A stretch of DNA of 64,000 bases. It comes from Paraburkholderia caribensis. GTDB taxonomy: Bacteria > Pseudomonadota > Gammaproteobacteria > Burkholderiales > Burkholderiaceae. Below, one piece after another: positions 62,897 to 64,000 of the stretch (position 1 is its first letter; every line of letters starts with the position of its first letter). Under the pieces are notes generated by a model. The model had not been told where the DNA came from and ran no database searches. It saw only the letters and a list, made by a program, of their open reading frames with translations. Position numbers and translations under genes: made by a program. The DNA lies in NCBI RefSeq assembly GCF_002902945.1, contig NZ_CP026101.1:558001-622000 (forward strand). The letters are read 5' to 3'.

Positions 62897-62927
62897 GGCC
62901 GCGCGTGGTGTGTTGCCATGCGCGGCC
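62897..62927. repeat. Hairpin between polyol dehydrogenase and xylB genes
   Basis: GGCCGCGCGTGG - TGTGTTG - CCATGCGCGGCC, a 12-bp stem with one G-T pair in the 192-bp gap of two same-strand genes. No T run on either side, so it may protect or process the mRNA. Confidence 0.5.
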
Positions 62928-62964
62928 GGGTTGTCATGTGCAGAACGAGCCGGGATGAATGCGC

Positions 62965-64000
62965 CTAGCCGTTGCGCTTTGCGAGCCACGCATCGACGCG
63001 GCCGACGGCCGAACGCACCACTTTTTCGAGCGACGCCGTGCCCGCCATGCTGCCCCACAGCAGCCTGTCCGCACAGAACGCCTGCACGGGATCGGCGGCG
63101 CTGAAGAAACCGCGCGCGACGCCTTCGTCCATCACGCCATCCTGATACGTGTACGGCAGCTTGCCTTGCTGCCACCTGTCGAGAAAGCGGAAAAACAGCG
63201 CCGGCAGCATGGCCGTCGCGTTCGGCTCGACGTGGCGCTCGAAGCACTCGGACAGCGTCGGCGCAATGAAGCCTGGAATCTTCGAGAAGCCATCGGCGGC
63301 GACGCGCTGATTCGTGTCCTGGATATACGGATTGCCGAAGCGTTCGAGCACGACGTCGCGATACTTCGCGAGATCGAGCGGACTCGGCGTGAGACATGGA
63401 ATCACGTCCTGCGTCACATAGTCGTGCGCGAACTGGCGGATCTCGGCGTCGAGCGTGCCTTCGTGAATATACGAAAGACCGACGAGCGTGCCCGCCCACG
63501 CGATACAGCTATGCGTCGCATTGAGGATGCGGATTTTCGCTTCCTCGTACGGCAATACCGATTCGACCAGCTCGGCGCCGACCTGCTCCCACGCCGGCCT
63601 TCCAGCGATGAAGTGATCCTCGATCACCCACTGGATGAACGATTCGCCCATTACCGGGCAAGCGTCGTCGAAGCCGGTGGCTGCTTTCACGCGCTCGCGC
63701 ACGTCGGGCGTGGGACGCGGCGTGATGCGATCGACCATCGAATTCGGGCACGCGGTGTTCGCATCGAACCATTTGCGCAATTCGCCCGCGCCGCGCCGCT
63801 CGAGGAACTGCGTCATGCCCGCGCGAAAGCGGTCGCCGTTGCTGCGCAGGTTGTCGCAGGTCTGCAGCGTGACGGCGCCCGCATTGCGCTGCATGCGCGC
63901 TTCGAGAATCGCGGCGAGCGCGCCGTAGATGGTGGTGCGCGCACCGTTCAGGTCGGCGGCGAGGTCGGGGTTGGCCGTGTCGAGCTTGTCGTGCTCGTCG
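62965..64000 (-). CDS. Mannitol/arabitol dehydrogenase (long-chain polyol dehydrogenase), 5' part missing
   Basis: About 345 residues are visible; the start lies beyond the window. The reading frame from the edge gives DEHDKLDTANPDLAADLNGARTTIYGALAAILEARMQRNAGAVTLQTCDNLRSNGDRF, then FDANTACPNSMVDRITPRPTP and WVIEDHFIAGRPAWEQVGAELVESVLPYEEAKIRILNATHSCIAWAG. The Lys-Asn-His catalytic set is present in part. The enzyme oxidises D-mannitol to fructose or D-arabitol to D-xylulose. Close placement with xylB favours arabitol or mannitol. Confidence 0.92.
   Translation of the reverse strand, partial: DEHDKLDTANPDLAADLNGARTTIYGALAAILEARMQRNAGAVTLQTCDNLRSNGDRFRAGMTQFLERRGAGELRKWFDANTACPNSMVDRITPRPTPDVRERVKAATGFDDACPVMGESFIQWVIEDHFIAGRPAWEQVGAELVESVLPYEEAKIRILNATHSCIAWAGTLVGLSYIHEGTLDAEIRQFAHDYVTQDVIPCLTPSPLDLAKYRDVVLERFGNPYIQDTNQRVAADGFSKIPGFIAPTLSECFERHVEPNATAMLPALFFRFLDRWQQGKLPYTYQDGVMDEGVARGFFSAADPVQAFCADRLLWGSMAGTASLEKVVRSAVGRVDAWLAKRNG

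Overview
The window reads as a chromosomal segment of a high-GC betaproteobacterium of the Burkholderiaceae, most likely Paraburkholderia or a close relative. This is inferred from protein similarity patterns, codon use and gene order (pgk-pyk-fba followed by purC-purE-purK-Sua5; ilvE-zinc-finger-waaF; a BpeAB-OprB-type efflux operon with a divergent TetR gene). No rRNA, tRNA or CRISPR array was seen.

Layout. 1-8.3 kb: the 5' part of moaC, a periplasmic M48 protease with TPR-like tail, a YheT-type hydrolase pair, a SnoaL-like protein, waaF, a zinc-finger protein, ilvE, and the divergent azlCD exporter. 8.5-17 kb: lower glycolysis (pgk, pyk, fba), then purine synthesis (purC, purE, purK) and a Sua5-type tRNA modification gene, closed by a strong terminator. 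17-21.3 kb: a GDSL lipoprotein, a sterol-desaturase-like membrane enzyme and dacB (PBP4). 21.4-23.4 kb: a non-coding palindromic element interrupted by an IS481-family element. 23.5-31.4 kb: an OmpR-type two-component pair followed by a DegP/MucD-like protease, with a PmrA-type box between them; then small secreted, DUF427 and CoxG-like proteins, and a GlxA-type regulator divergent from a cysteine hydrolase. 31.4-38.6 kb: TetR repressor and RND efflux operon. 38.7-39.6 kb: a two-gene unit resembling a toxin-antitoxin pair with its own palindrome-bearing promoter. 39.7-45.1 kb: an NCS2 purine permease, an FGGY kinase and the glutathione-dependent formaldehyde detoxification pair. 45.15-48.6 kb: a second copy of the palindromic element, carrying an apparently identical IS481 copy and an IS66-family element. 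48.6-51.8 kb: znuB-znuC-znuA-zur on the minus strand. 52-64 kb: a polyol uptake and catabolism locus (SDR dehydrogenase, ABC transporter, HAD phosphatase, SorC-type regulator, xylulokinase, mannitol/arabitol dehydrogenase cut by the window end), with a TPR-glycosyltransferase-like gene in the middle.

The most unusual content is the pair of ~0.66-0.68 kb (IS-free length) imperfectly palindromic, apparently non-coding elements. Each edge carries a 15-bp-arm hairpin, and three of the four hairpin apices are occupied by an IS: two IS481 insertions at the same apex position with the same 6-bp repeat, and one IS66-type insertion with an 8-bp duplication. The HicA-like/HTH gene pair at 38.7-39.6 kb is the best candidate for a little-described protein system. 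All calls are from reading the sequence; none was tested by a database search.
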